Assembly: GCA_013289585.1 (NCBI GenBank) | Contig: JABCZR010000016.1 | Coordinates: 1 to 64,000 of the forward strand | Length of the DNA: 64,000 nucleotides | Direction: 5' to 3' | DNA from: Acidobacteriota bacterium | Lineage (GTDB): Bacteria; Acidobacteriota; Terriglobia; Acidiferrales; UBA7541 | Shown: one piece after another, positions 46,187-54,686 of the stretch | How the letters are laid out: every line of letters starts with the position of its first letter | How positions within the stretch are numbered: the stretch's first letter is position 1 | The notes under the pieces: model-generated | Databases searched by the model: none | Told to the model about the DNA's origin: nothing | Seen by the model: only the letters and a program-made list of their open reading frames with translations | Position numbers and translations under genes: made by a program

Positions 46187-49100
46187 ATGAAGTTGAGAAG
46201 AATTTCGGACAGCATCCTGCTGGCGGCAGCCGTCGCGTGTTTGTGGGTCAACGGATGCAGCAGTTCCACAGCCAATCAGGTGGTGGTCACGGTAACTCCG
46301 GGATCGGGCACGCTGGTGGTAACACAATCAGTCACGTTCACGGCCGTCGTCACCGGTTCGACAAATCTGGCCGCGGATTTCGCTTGCACGTTTACAACGA
46401 CTCCTAATGCAACCACTGCCGTTCCCAGCCCCAAACCTTCCGCGGCCGCTGCATGCACCACCGCGAACGGGGCGGTCGGCGTTCTTTCCAACATCGATAA
46501 CAGCAACACCACGGTAGCCTCCACGGCCACTTTTACCGCACCAACGGTATTTCCGGACGCCACGAAATACCCGAACTTGGTGATCACCATCACTGCGACA
46601 TCGAAGGCCAACGCAAGCAAGACCGGTACGGCAATGATTGCCATCGATTCGGGGATTCGCATTCAGATCGTTCCGGCAACGGCCACGCTGGCGACGGGTG
46701 AAGCCAAGCAGTTCCTCGCCGAAGATTTTAACAATGTTGTCATTCCGAACAGCATGCTGAAGTGGGATGTCACTGCGGATGCCACGGCCACCACCTCCAG
46801 CAAGACCTGCACCCCCACTTGTGGAACGGTTGACGGGACCACCGGAACCTACACGGCGCCGAGCACCGTTCCAACACAAGCGACCGCGAGCCTCTTTGCT
46901 GTCTCCACGGTCGATTCAACTCGCATCGCGCAGTCGAATATCACCATCGTCAAGGGCGGCAACATCGTATTTAGCGGCATTTCGCCATCTGTGGCCCCGC
47001 AAGGCGGTTTGCAGCAGGACATTCTTCTCTCCGCGACGAACGCCACCTCGCAACTCGGCGTGACCCTCAGTGGCCCGAACGGGAACGTAACCCTGGGTCC
47101 ATCGCAAATCAAGGTGGTGTTCAGTGCCGCGGCTACCTCCGCGGCCATTGGCGCGAGCATCCGCTTGAGCGCTGACAATCTGAAGACCCCGGGGCATTAC
47201 ATGGTGGGGGTGAGCAGCAGCAACACGTCCATCACCGTCAGCGGCGGACCGTTTCCATTAGACATCGTCCCGGTGCGGCCTACGATCGTGGGCACTTCTC
47301 CTGACAATTTCCAGGAATCTACTCTCGGGAACACGGGCGGGACACCCTTCGTAATCGATGGCGGTTACTATGGCCCTCCGGATGGTCCAACGGTGACCAC
47401 CAATTTTAATGGCAGTGCGTTGCTGACCAACACCTCCGGGCAATTTACGCCCACCGCGCGGCGCATTGGGGGAAGTCTGCCCCCTCCGAGCGGAGGCGGC
47501 CACGTTGCTGGTTTGTATCCCTTTAGTGTGACGTACAGCACATCGCCTGGCCCATTTCCCGCGCCTACATCCACCACTGCCTACACCAACGTCGCCATCA
47601 TCCCGGATTATGGCGCGACCAATCCACCTACGGATGTAAAGGGGAATGCATTGCCGGCAGGGGTTCCTCCGACGCCGGTAACATTTCCCGCAGCGTCGGC
47701 GCCGAGCGCCATCGCCATTGACTCCGTGCTTGGGTACGCCGTAGTGACGCTAGGCGGCGCGAACACACCGCAGGCCGCGGGCTCAAATGTCAACACAGCG
47801 AACAACGTGCAGATCATCAAGCTCTCGGACTTGGCAGCCGGGACGTCTCCGACGCCGGTGCAGGCTTCTTCGACTGGGCTGGTGGCTACGGGTGTAGCGG
47901 TCGACGAAAGCTTGCACGTTGCGGCAGTGGTGAACTACGGGAGCAGGAGTCTTTCCGTACTTGCTCTGCCTGCAGGCACGCTGTTGGCTACGGTGGATTT
48001 GAGCCAAGTCATCCCACCACCCGTTCCGGCCAGCTCCGCGTTCGTGGAGCCGTTTCCATATTCCGTTGGGATCGATCCCTACGCGCATCGCGCGGTGGTG
48101 GCCTTCGCTTCCACAAACATAGGACTGATCATCAATCTGAATCCGGGAGTAACGCCAGCGTGCATCCTGCCAGCGGCACCGGCGACCCCAAAGTATTGTC
48201 CCGTCGCCTACGTTACGCTGAACACGGGAGCGCACCCGCAAGTTGTTTTTGAACCCAGCGCGCGGCTGGCCTATGTGACGCCCGGCGGGGCCGGAGTCCT
48301 CTCCGCGGTAAACCTGGCCAATCCAACGGGGAGCAGCGCCGCGATCGCCAGCGCCACGCGCGCCTCCAATGTTGTAACCATTACGACGGCTACCCCTCAC
48401 AACCTCAATCCAGCGAACGCGGGAACTGTGCTCATCAGCGGGATGCCGCCAGGCAAGAACAACACGAATTTCAACGGATCATTCGCAGTGGGAGTAGTGC
48501 TGGATGCTAATAATTTTCAATATTCCCAGGCGGCGAATGATGATTCGATTACCACTTGTCCAGCCTCCTGCACGGAGAATTCCGGAGTTCCATACCTGAC
48601 GTATACCATCTCGCCGTCAGACCAGGGCATTGCCGTGAATCCGATAACCGGCCAGTTGATTCTCGCGGATCCAAATGTGACTTCCAGCCAGGTCACCTAC
48701 ATCAATCCGCAAAGCCAGACCGTTCTGTCGACAACGCTTTTCCTCGGCGCAACCGGGCTGGTGACCACCGGCGCTCCCGAACTGGGGGCAACGAACACCG
48801 CCTTCCAGCCATTCACTAACACCGGCCTTTCGTTTAATCCGCAGCTCAATCAAGTTTCGCTGCTGAATCCCACGACTCTGCTGCGCCTGGCGATTGTCCC
48901 AACAGCGCAAACGGGGATTGCCTCAGTTTGTGTATCGAGCTGCACTTCCACCACCCCAACAAATATTTCCATACCGGGAGCCATCAGTGTCGATACCAAC
49001 AATAACCTCGCGCTGGTGGTGAATTCGGGAAGCAACAATATTTCCGTTTTCAGGCTGGGGATCATCAAGCCAGTCCACATCGAGCAGATCTTGACACCCG

Positions 49101-50464
49101 CCATCGATCCCTCGACTTATTCCAACCCCGCGCAACTCTCCTCGGCCGTGAAGATTATTTCCGGAGTGGCGCCGACGCCGGTCGGTCCCGTCAGGATTCT
49201 CGGCGCGGGATTCACGAATGCCTCGCAGGTTCGCCTGGACGGCGTGCCGCTTCCCAGCGGCGTGACCTTTGTGAGCAGTCAGGAGCTCGACGTAATCATT
49301 CCTGTGTCGATCCCGGATCCTGCCGCTCCGGGTGGTACTCTGAACATTCTCACGGGTCCGCGTCATTTTGGACTCGACGTTGTCACTGCTGGTGTGGGCT
49401 CCAATGTCGTGGACTTCACAGTGCTGGAAGAAGTTCCGGTACCGGCATGTTCTAGCGCGACATCGAACACGCCCACTCCGGCCGCACCCGGCGGCGTTGC
49501 CGTTGACAACGTTCACAATCTCGCGCTGGTGACAAACACGGGATGCAACCAGGTTTCGGTCATCAGTTTGAATCCTTCGAGTAATTTCGGGACGATCGTG
49601 AAGGCCATTCCGACCGGCGGAACTCCCGTAGGAGTAGCAGTTATTCCGGGATTGGCCATCACCGGCCAGCCGGCTGGCAGCTCGGGCGTCGCGGTAGTGA
49701 CCAACAGCTCAGCAAATACCGTTTCGATCCTGGATCTTGCGAGTCTATCGCCGGTGACGGGTGTCGCGGACTTGGCGGTTGGGACCTCTCCCAGCGGTGT
49801 GGCCATCGATCAGGAGACAAATCTCGTGGTGATTGCCAACAGTGGGTCCAATACGGTCAGCACAATCGATCTCACGCCTCTGACGGCCAGCCCAATTGGC
49901 ACGCTGGCTCCGTTGACGGTAGCGGTGGATGAAAATCCCATCGCGGTGGCCATTGATCCAGACCGGGGTACTAACGGCCGCGGCCTTGCCGTGGTCACCT
50001 GTTTGCTGCTCAATGGCGCTGCCGCACCTTTCGGGGCGCTCGACGGCGTGGATATCGGAGGTACCACTCCGGTCAAACTGCTTTCGGCATCGATTAGCGG
50101 CGTGCAGGCAACACCAACCGGCATCGTGTTTGATCCAGCCGTGTCGCCAGCGCTCTTTTACGCGGTGTCCACCCAGGGTAATCAAATCACCGCCTATAAC
50201 CCAGACACCAACGGGACCTCGCAAATCAGCGTGGGGATTAACCCGACCTCGGTGGCCTATAACTTCCAGACCAGCACGATTCTAACGGTGAATGCGCTCA
50301 GCAATTCTAGTTCGATTGTGGATTCGCAGACGTTCCAAACCAAGGAGACGCTGGGAATCGGAGGCTCGTCCCAATTCGCTGCTGCAATTCAAACATTTAC
50401 GAATTTGGCGGTCATTGTGGATCAGAAGAACAACCGGGTGCTTTTGTTCCCGCTTCCGAAGTAG
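46187..50464 (+). CDS. Giant Ig-like/beta-propeller lipoprotein
   Basis: A 1,425-residue protein started at ATG 46187, with a lipoprotein signal peptide whose lipobox cysteine is C24 (LWVNGC). Two Ig-like domains (about residues 30-260) and one or two IPT/TIG-like segments (about 262-490) lead to YVTN/NHL-type propeller repeats (about 505-990). A further TIG domain (about 992-1082, PVRILGAGFTNASQVRLDG) and a second propeller block follow. Repeat units read like AVDNVHNLALVTNTGCNQVS and SVDTNNNLALVVNSGSNNIS. It is probably anchored to the outer membrane for binding or adhesion; no catalytic motif was seen. Its place between bamA and skp is notable. Confidence 0.88.
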   Translation: MKLRRISDSILLAAAVACLWVNGCSSSTANQVVVTVTPGSGTLVVTQSVTFTAVVTGSTNLAADFACTFTTTPNATTAVPSPKPSAAAACTTANGAVGVLSNIDNSNTTVASTATFTAPTVFPDATKYPNLVITITATSKANASKTGTAMIAIDSGIRIQIVPATATLATGEAKQFLAEDFNNVVIPNSMLKWDVTADATATTSSKTCTPTCGTVDGTTGTYTAPSTVPTQATASLFAVSTVDSTRIAQSNITIVKGGNIVFSGISPSVAPQGGLQQDILLSATNATSQLGVTLSGPNGNVTLGPSQIKVVFSAAATSAAIGASIRLSADNLKTPGHYMVGVSSSNTSITVSGGPFPLDIVPVRPTIVGTSPDNFQESTLGNTGGTPFVIDGGYYGPPDGPTVTTNFNGSALLTNTSGQFTPTARRIGGSLPPPSGGGHVAGLYPFSVTYSTSPGPFPAPTSTTAYTNVAIIPDYGATNPPTDVKGNALPAGVPPTPVTFPAASAPSAIAIDSVLGYAVVTLGGANTPQAAGSNVNTANNVQIIKLSDLAAGTSPTPVQASSTGLVATGVAVDESLHVAAVVNYGSRSLSVLALPAGTLLATVDLSQVIPPPVPASSAFVEPFPYSVGIDPYAHRAVVAFASTNIGLIINLNPGVTPACILPAAPATPKYCPVAYVTLNTGAHPQVVFEPSARLAYVTPGGAGVLSAVNLANPTGSSAAIASATRASNVVTITTATPHNLNPANAGTVLISGMPPGKNNTNFNGSFAVGVVLDANNFQYSQAANDDSITTCPASCTENSGVPYLTYTISPSDQGIAVNPITGQLILADPNVTSSQVTYINPQSQTVLSTTLFLGATGLVTTGAPELGATNTAFQPFTNTGLSFNPQLNQVSLLNPTTLLRLAIVPTAQTGIASVCVSSCTSTTPTNISIPGAISVDTNNNLALVVNSGSNNISVFRLGIIKPVHIEQILTPAIDPSTYSNPAQLSSAVKIISGVAPTPVGPVRILGAGFTNASQVRLDGVPLPSGVTFVSSQELDVIIPVSIPDPAAPGGTLNILTGPRHFGLDVVTAGVGSNVVDFTVLEEVPVPACSSATSNTPTPAAPGGVAVDNVHNLALVTNTGCNQVSVISLNPSSNFGTIVKAIPTGGTPVGVAVIPGLAITGQPAGSSGVAVVTNSSANTVSILDLASLSPVTGVADLAVGTSPSGVAIDQETNLVVIANSGSNTVSTIDLTPLTASPIGTLAPLTVAVDENPIAVAIDPDRGTNGRGLAVVTCLLLNGAAAPFGALDGVDIGGTTPVKLLSASISGVQATPTGIVFDPAVSPALFYAVSTQGNQITAYNPDTNGTSQISVGINPTSVAYNFQTSTILTVNALSNSSSIVDSQTFQTKETLGIGGSSQFAAAIQTFTNLAVIVDQKNNRVLLFPLPK

Positions 50465-50542
50465 GCTGAGACACGGGGAGTTTTTGCCCCGGAGCCGGAT
50501 GGAGTTGAAGGCCGGGCCGTGGAGAAGAGGCGCTCTTTGCGA

Positions 50543-50572
50543 TTGCGGGAGGCAAAGGGCGTCAGCTATAAT
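50543..50572 (+). promoter_or_regulatory. Probable promoter of skp
   Basis: TTGCGG (50543-50548), an 18-bp spacer and a perfect -10 TATAAT (50567-50572) lie about 120 bp upstream of the skp GTG start. The -10 is ideal and the -35 partial. Confidence 0.6.
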
Positions 50573-50690
50573 TTCAGGTTTGCAACGCGCCCGCGGAACC
50601 CGCTAGGGTAGCGGAAAAATTTGAAGCCAAGCAGGCTTGGCGCAGGTCGGTCCCGGTTTGGCCGGGGCAGACCAATACAAGGAGAAAAAA

Positions 50691-51371
50691 GTGAATTCTA
50701 GAATTACATCGTTTCGAACGGCTGCCTTGGCTTTAGTGTTTGTATTAAGCACAGGAGCCACCTGGGCTCAAGCAACCGCCACGCCAGGGGCGCCGGCTAC
50801 CGGCAAGGTCGGCGTGCTGAACGTGCGTGCGGCCATCCTGGGCACGTCGGAGGGGAAGCTTGCGCAGGCGGAGTTGCAGTCGCAATTCGCACCGCGCCAG
50901 ACAGAACTGGAAAACATGAACAAGCAGATTAATGACATGCGGCAACGTCTTGCCGCGTGCGAAGGGAAGTGCAGCCAGGAAGAGATTGCCCGGCTGACGA
51001 CGCAGGGGCAAAGGCTCGCGCAACAGCTCGAACGCAAGCAAAATGAAATGCAGGAAGATGCCAACGCAGCGCAGGCCGATGTGTTTGACCGCCTCGGGCG
51101 CAAAATGAACGACGTTCTGGACCGCTACGCGCGGGAGAATGGCTACGTCGTCCTTCTGGATTATTCGGCGCAGAACACGCCGATCGTTAATTTCTCCAAC
51201 CAGGCTGACGTCACGCAAGACATCGTCCGGCTGTACGATCAGGCTTACCCGGTCAAGGGCGGCGCAGCGGCGCAATCCAAGCCGGCCGCGACCAAGCCCG
51301 CATCGACGACTCCGCCGCCTGCGACGAAACCCGCGGGGACGCAACCACCTGCAGCGAAGCCCCAGCAGTAA
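50691..51371 (+). CDS. skp: Periplasmic OmpH/Skp-like chaperone
   Basis: A 226-residue protein started at GTG 50691 with AAGGAG 7 bp upstream. The signal peptide (SFRTAALALVFVLSTGATWAQ) is followed by the Skp core: a beta-strand base (KVGVLNVRAAILGTSEGK) and two long helices rich in Q/E/R (about residues 60-135). A base strand (GYVVLLDYSAQNTPIVNF) comes next. The C-terminus is a proline/alanine/lysine tail (repeats of KPA, PPPA). Skp trimers hold unfolded outer-membrane proteins for BamA, which fits the neighbouring bamA. A cysteine pair in the helical arm (CEGKC) is uncommon. Confidence 0.9.
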   Translation: MNSRITSFRTAALALVFVLSTGATWAQATATPGAPATGKVGVLNVRAAILGTSEGKLAQAELQSQFAPRQTELENMNKQINDMRQRLAACEGKCSQEEIARLTTQGQRLAQQLERKQNEMQEDANAAQADVFDRLGRKMNDVLDRYARENGYVVLLDYSAQNTPIVNFSNQADVTQDIVRLYDQAYPVKGGAAAQSKPAATKPASTTPPPATKPAGTQPPAAKPQQ

Positions 51372-51394
51372 GTTTTCTGACGCAGTTTTTTGGG

Positions 51395-51434
51395 AAAGCG
51401 CCTCCGGCAAGGCTGGAGGCGCTTTTCTTTTTTT
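51395..51434 (+). terminator. Intrinsic terminator after skp
   Basis: An 11-bp stem (51395-51405 with 51415-51425, core AGCGCCTCC) and a 9-nt loop run into TTTTCTTTTTTT. It begins 24 bp after the skp stop and separates the envelope genes from the GGDEF gene. Confidence 0.92.
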
Positions 51435-51593
51435 GATCAAGCCATTTCCCCCGGGTAAGTATTTGTATCGCTTGCTTCCTGCTGCTGACCATCCGGTCAG
51501 GTTCCTGGAGCGAACGAGCCTGTACCATTTCTTCGTTGCGCTGTTACATAGTAGCGACCTATTGTGTTTGCGTAGTAGTCCTGCGTACTGACA

Positions 51594-52457
51594 ATGGAAT
51601 CATTAACAGGCCTTCGCGGCAGCAAACCCCGTCCCTCGCCTCTCGAGGGATCCGGGATGTTCCGCGCACAGCTGGCGGAAACCAGCCTGCGGGAGCTGGG
51701 GCGGAGCGAGTGGTGGCTTTGGTTCTCCACGCTTTGTGTGACCACCCTCTCGGCGACGGCCTTTCTGCTAACTTCCATTCCTTCTTTCTTCAAGCACAGC
51801 GAACATTTTTACGAACTACGATCTGACCAGGCGCGTTGGGCAATCCTCTGCCTGCTTCTATTATTTAATGGCTGGCTGCTTTACCGCGAGATGACCATTC
51901 GGCGGCAACGGAGGCATCTCACGGGGCAGAGCGATGACGCAACCGCACAAACCGGGCTGATCTTGGACCCGTCGGGGATCGATCCCGGCACAGGGCTGTA
52001 TACGCGTGGCTTCGTCGAGCAGCAGCTGGGCAGAGAAATAGCCCGAGCGCGGCGGCAAAACAGCATGCTGAGTCTCGCTACGGTTCATATCGAAGAATTT
52101 GCTGAAGTCAGCAAGCGATATGGTGCATCGGCAATGGATCTGGCTTTGAAGGAGCTTGCCCGGCGCTTGAAGCGGGCTTGCCGGGGTTCCGATTTCGCGG
52201 CGCGTCTGGCCAGCGATGATTTCCTGCTGCTGCTTCCGGAATGCGGACTTGGAGAGGTTAAGTTGGTCTTGAACCGGCTTGGTTCGCTGGAAATGAATTG
52301 CGGCGGAAGGAAGATCAATCTGGAATACACCACAGGATGGGTAGACTACCAGGCCGGCGACCTGCCCGCGGACCTGCTGAAGCGCGCGGCACAGATCCTT
52401 CATCTCTACGAGAATGCCGCCAAAGAGAGCGTTTCCGCGACACGCCTGCCCCACTAG
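51594..52457 (+). CDS. Membrane protein with degenerate GGDEF domain
   Basis: A 287-residue protein with two transmembrane helices (about residues 42-62 and 82-98) and a C-terminal GGDEF-type domain (about 125-285, starting DPGTGLYTRGFVEQQLGREI). The active-site signature is replaced by A206-S-D-D-F210, and the upstream metal aspartate by H165, so diguanylate cyclase activity is unlikely. The allosteric I-site RxxD is kept as R197-G-S-D200, exactly five residues before the signature. This fits a cyclic-di-GMP receptor rather than a synthase. Start ATG 51594; ATG 51657 is an alternative. It lies just upstream of the rimP-nusA operon promoter. Confidence 0.85.
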   Translation: MESLTGLRGSKPRPSPLEGSGMFRAQLAETSLRELGRSEWWLWFSTLCVTTLSATAFLLTSIPSFFKHSEHFYELRSDQARWAILCLLLLFNGWLLYREMTIRRQRRHLTGQSDDATAQTGLILDPSGIDPGTGLYTRGFVEQQLGREIARARRQNSMLSLATVHIEEFAEVSKRYGASAMDLALKELARRLKRACRGSDFAARLASDDFLLLLPECGLGEVKLVLNRLGSLEMNCGGRKINLEYTTGWVDYQAGDLPADLLKRAAQILHLYENAAKESVSATRLPH

Positions 52458-52502
52458 GTAATTCTTCCGGCCTTAGGCTGCGGGCCTAAGAGGCCCCGTA
52501 TC

Positions 52503-52531
52503 TTGCTTTTACCGTGCAGCCGGAATATACT
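52503..52531 (+). promoter_or_regulatory. Promoter of the rimP-nusA-infB operon
   Basis: TTGCTT (52503-52508), a 17-bp spacer and TATACT (52526-52531) lie about 107 bp before rimP. The -10 is 5 of 6 to consensus. It sits upstream of the leader terminator described next, so transcripts must pass that terminator to reach rimP. Confidence 0.7.
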
Positions 52532-52564
52532 CTTGTTTCGCTCTGAAGCGGGTCGAACGAATGG

Positions 52565-52586
52565 GTGGGCGCAAGCCCACTTTTTT
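52565..52586 (+). terminator. Leader terminator (attenuator) ahead of rimP-nusA-infB
   Basis: A 6-bp stem GTGGGC/GCCCAC (52565-52570/52575-52580) closed by a GCAA tetraloop is followed directly by six T (52581-52586). It lies about 34 bp after the -10 box and 51 bp before the rimP start, within the transcribed leader. It looks like a compact intrinsic terminator that would attenuate the operon encoding the termination factor NusA. Confidence 0.8.
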
Positions 52587-52637
52587 GTTGGCCGGTTGGA
52601 GTGCACTGCGGACCGGCTAAGGTCGGGGAGTCTCTAC

Positions 52638-53135
52638 GTGGATTTGGCAAAAGTCCGCGACGCTGCCGAACGGGTGGCGCGTTCGGCAGGCCTGGAGATC
52701 GTTGACGTCGAATGGAAAATCGGCAAGCAGCGGTTCTTGCGTGTGTACATCGATAAGCTTCCAGACGGCTCCGATGGGTCCGAGGTGAACGATCCATATC
52801 CAAAGATCAGCCACGCGGATTGCCAGCGAGTCAGCCAGCAGTTGAGCGTGATTCTGGACGTTGAGGATTTGATCCCAGGTCCGGCTTATGTCCTGGAAGT
52901 CAGTTCGCCGGGGATGGACCGGGAGCTGAGGAAACCGGCGGAGTTCGAGCGATTCAAGGGCCGGTTGGCGAAAATCTCCACCACGGAGCCGGTGGGCGAC
53001 GCCAAGTTTTTTGAAGGGCGCCTGGCAGGATTTGCGGATGGGAAAGTCCGCATGGAGTTGAAGGGCAAGGAACCGCGGACGATCGAGCTGCCGCTCGAGA
53101 CAATCCGCAAGGCGAATCTGGTCGTGGAGTTTTAG
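52638..53135 (+). CDS. rimP: Ribosome maturation factor RimP
   Basis: A 165-residue protein that helps assemble the 30S subunit. It starts at GTG 52638 with GGGGAG at good spacing. The N-terminal half has AGLEIVDVEWKIGKQRFLRVYIDK and the conserved ISHADCQRVSQQLSVILDVED (the DxED-type turn). The C-terminal SH3-like half has YVLEVSSPGMDRELRKPAEFERF. Its place at the head of nusA-infB is the usual one. Confidence 0.94.
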   Translation: MDLAKVRDAAERVARSAGLEIVDVEWKIGKQRFLRVYIDKLPDGSDGSEVNDPYPKISHADCQRVSQQLSVILDVEDLIPGPAYVLEVSSPGMDRELRKPAEFERFKGRLAKISTTEPVGDAKFFEGRLAGFADGKVRMELKGKEPRTIELPLETIRKANLVVEF

Positions 53136-53172
53136 CGGCCGGGAGTTCGAGGAAGACATCTAGGAACGCGAT

Positions 53173-54678
53173 ATGGCGAATTTGCTCTACCAACAGATCG
53201 AAATGCTGAGCCGCGAGAAGCACATCGAGCCGGAAGTCGTGGTGTCGGCGATCGAGGACGCCATGGTGGTGGCGGCGCGGAAGTATTACAAGACGGAAGA
53301 GGATTTGCGCGCGAAGTTCAACCAGGAAACCGGCCAGGTGGACGTGTTTTCGGTGCACATGGTCGTTGAGGAAGTGACCGACCCGAAAAAAGAGATCAGC
53401 CTGGCGGATGCCAAGAAAAAGAATCCCGCTGCGGAAGTTGGCTCAGAGATTGTGGCAGCGAAGCCCACGGATGTGCTGGGCCGCATCGCGGCGCAGACGG
53501 CGAAGCAGGTAATCCTGCAAAAAGTACGCGAAGCCGAGCGCGACACGATTTTCAACGAGTATCACACCCGCGTGGGCGAGCTGGTGACGGTAATCGTAAA
53601 ACGCGCCGAAGGGCCGGATCTGATCGTGGACATGGGTCGCACGGAAGCTCGGCTGCCGAAACGCGAACAATCGAAACTAGAAACTTACAACATCGGCGAA
53701 CGCCTGCGCGTGGTCATCAAGATGGTGGATCGCGCGGCGAAGGGGCCGCAAGTGATCGTATCGCGCGCGGATGCCAGCCTGGTGCAGCGCTTGTTCGAGA
53801 TGGAAGTGCCGGAAATTTATGACGGCACGGTGCAGATTCGTTTTGCGGCGCGCGAGGCCGGCGAGCGCACGAAAGTAGCCGTGGCGAGCCGGGACAAGGA
53901 CGTCGATCCTGTTGGTGCGTGCGTGGGCATGAAGGGCATGCGCGTGCAGTCCATCATCCGCGAATTGCGTGGCGAGAAAATCGACATTATCCCCTACAGC
54001 GAAGAGACCGTTGCGTTTGCGCAGAAGGCCCTGAGTCCGGCGAAGGTGACACGGGTACAAATCACCGATCCCGAGAACAAGAAGCTGGAAGTGATCGTGG
54101 AAGACTCACAGCTTTCACTGGCCATTGGCAAGAAAGGGCAAAACGTTCGCCTGGCGAGCAAGCTCATCGGCTGGGACATCGACATCAAGAGCGAAGAAGA
54201 AAAGCGCCAGGAAATCGAAGAACAGATGACCGCGCTGACCGCTCCCGTGACACCGCTCACGTCTCTTGCGGGCGTGGGCGCGAAGACGATTGAGAAAATT
54301 GAAGCGGCGGGCATCAACTCCGTCGAAAAACTCGCGGGAATGACGCCCGAACAGTTGATGGAGATTCCGGGCATCGGCGAAAAGATGGTGGACAAGATCT
54401 ATCAGGCGGTGAACCGCTTCTATGAAGGTGGCACCGAGGCCGCCGCAGCTGCCGAGGCTGCCCCAAGTGCGGAAGTTCCCGCCGAAGAAGGCGAAGCCGC
54501 AACTTCGGAGGCAGCAGAGACCCTCGAGAATTCTGAAGTGGCGGAAGCGAGCGAACCCTCAGAATCGGCGGTAGAAACTCCGGCACCGGAAGAGAACGCG
54601 GCAACGGAACAAAATGCGACAGAGTCCGCACCCGCTGGCAATGATGATGAAGAGAAGGCAGAAGAGGCAAAGTCTTAA
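53173..54678 (+). CDS. nusA: Transcription termination/antitermination protein NusA
   Basis: A 501-residue protein with an N-terminal RNA-polymerase-binding domain (about residues 1-130), S1 domain (about 140-205), KH1 and KH2 (about 215-355, motifs GACVGMKGMRVQSI and LAIGKKGQNVRLAS), and a helix-hairpin-helix region (LAGVGAKTIEKIEAAGI, ...IPGIGEKMVDKI). The last ~85 residues form an acidic, alanine/glutamate-rich tail that replaces the acidic repeats of E. coli. NusA promotes pausing and hairpin folding. The terminator in this operon leader suggests autoregulation. infB follows after 8 bp. Confidence 0.96.
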   Translation: MANLLYQQIEMLSREKHIEPEVVVSAIEDAMVVAARKYYKTEEDLRAKFNQETGQVDVFSVHMVVEEVTDPKKEISLADAKKKNPAAEVGSEIVAAKPTDVLGRIAAQTAKQVILQKVREAERDTIFNEYHTRVGELVTVIVKRAEGPDLIVDMGRTEARLPKREQSKLETYNIGERLRVVIKMVDRAAKGPQVIVSRADASLVQRLFEMEVPEIYDGTVQIRFAAREAGERTKVAVASRDKDVDPVGACVGMKGMRVQSIIRELRGEKIDIIPYSEETVAFAQKALSPAKVTRVQITDPENKKLEVIVEDSQLSLAIGKKGQNVRLASKLIGWDIDIKSEEEKRQEIEEQMTALTAPVTPLTSLAGVGAKTIEKIEAAGINSVEKLAGMTPEQLMEIPGIGEKMVDKIYQAVNRFYEGGTEAAAAAEAAPSAEVPAEEGEAATSEAAETLENSEVAEASEPSESAVETPAPEENAATEQNATESAPAGNDDEEKAEEAKS

Positions 54679-54686
54679 AAGGAAGC

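Noticed and set aside
51440-51593. Possible small RNA resembling signal recognition particle RNA between skp and the GGDEF gene
   Set aside because: A short CTGACC/GGTCAG stem and GGAAGCA-like pieces are present, but the conserved SRP core with the tetraloop and AGCAGCC does not align on either strand.
51594-52457. Active diguanylate cyclase
   Set aside because: The GGDEF signature is ASDDF and the metal aspartate is replaced.
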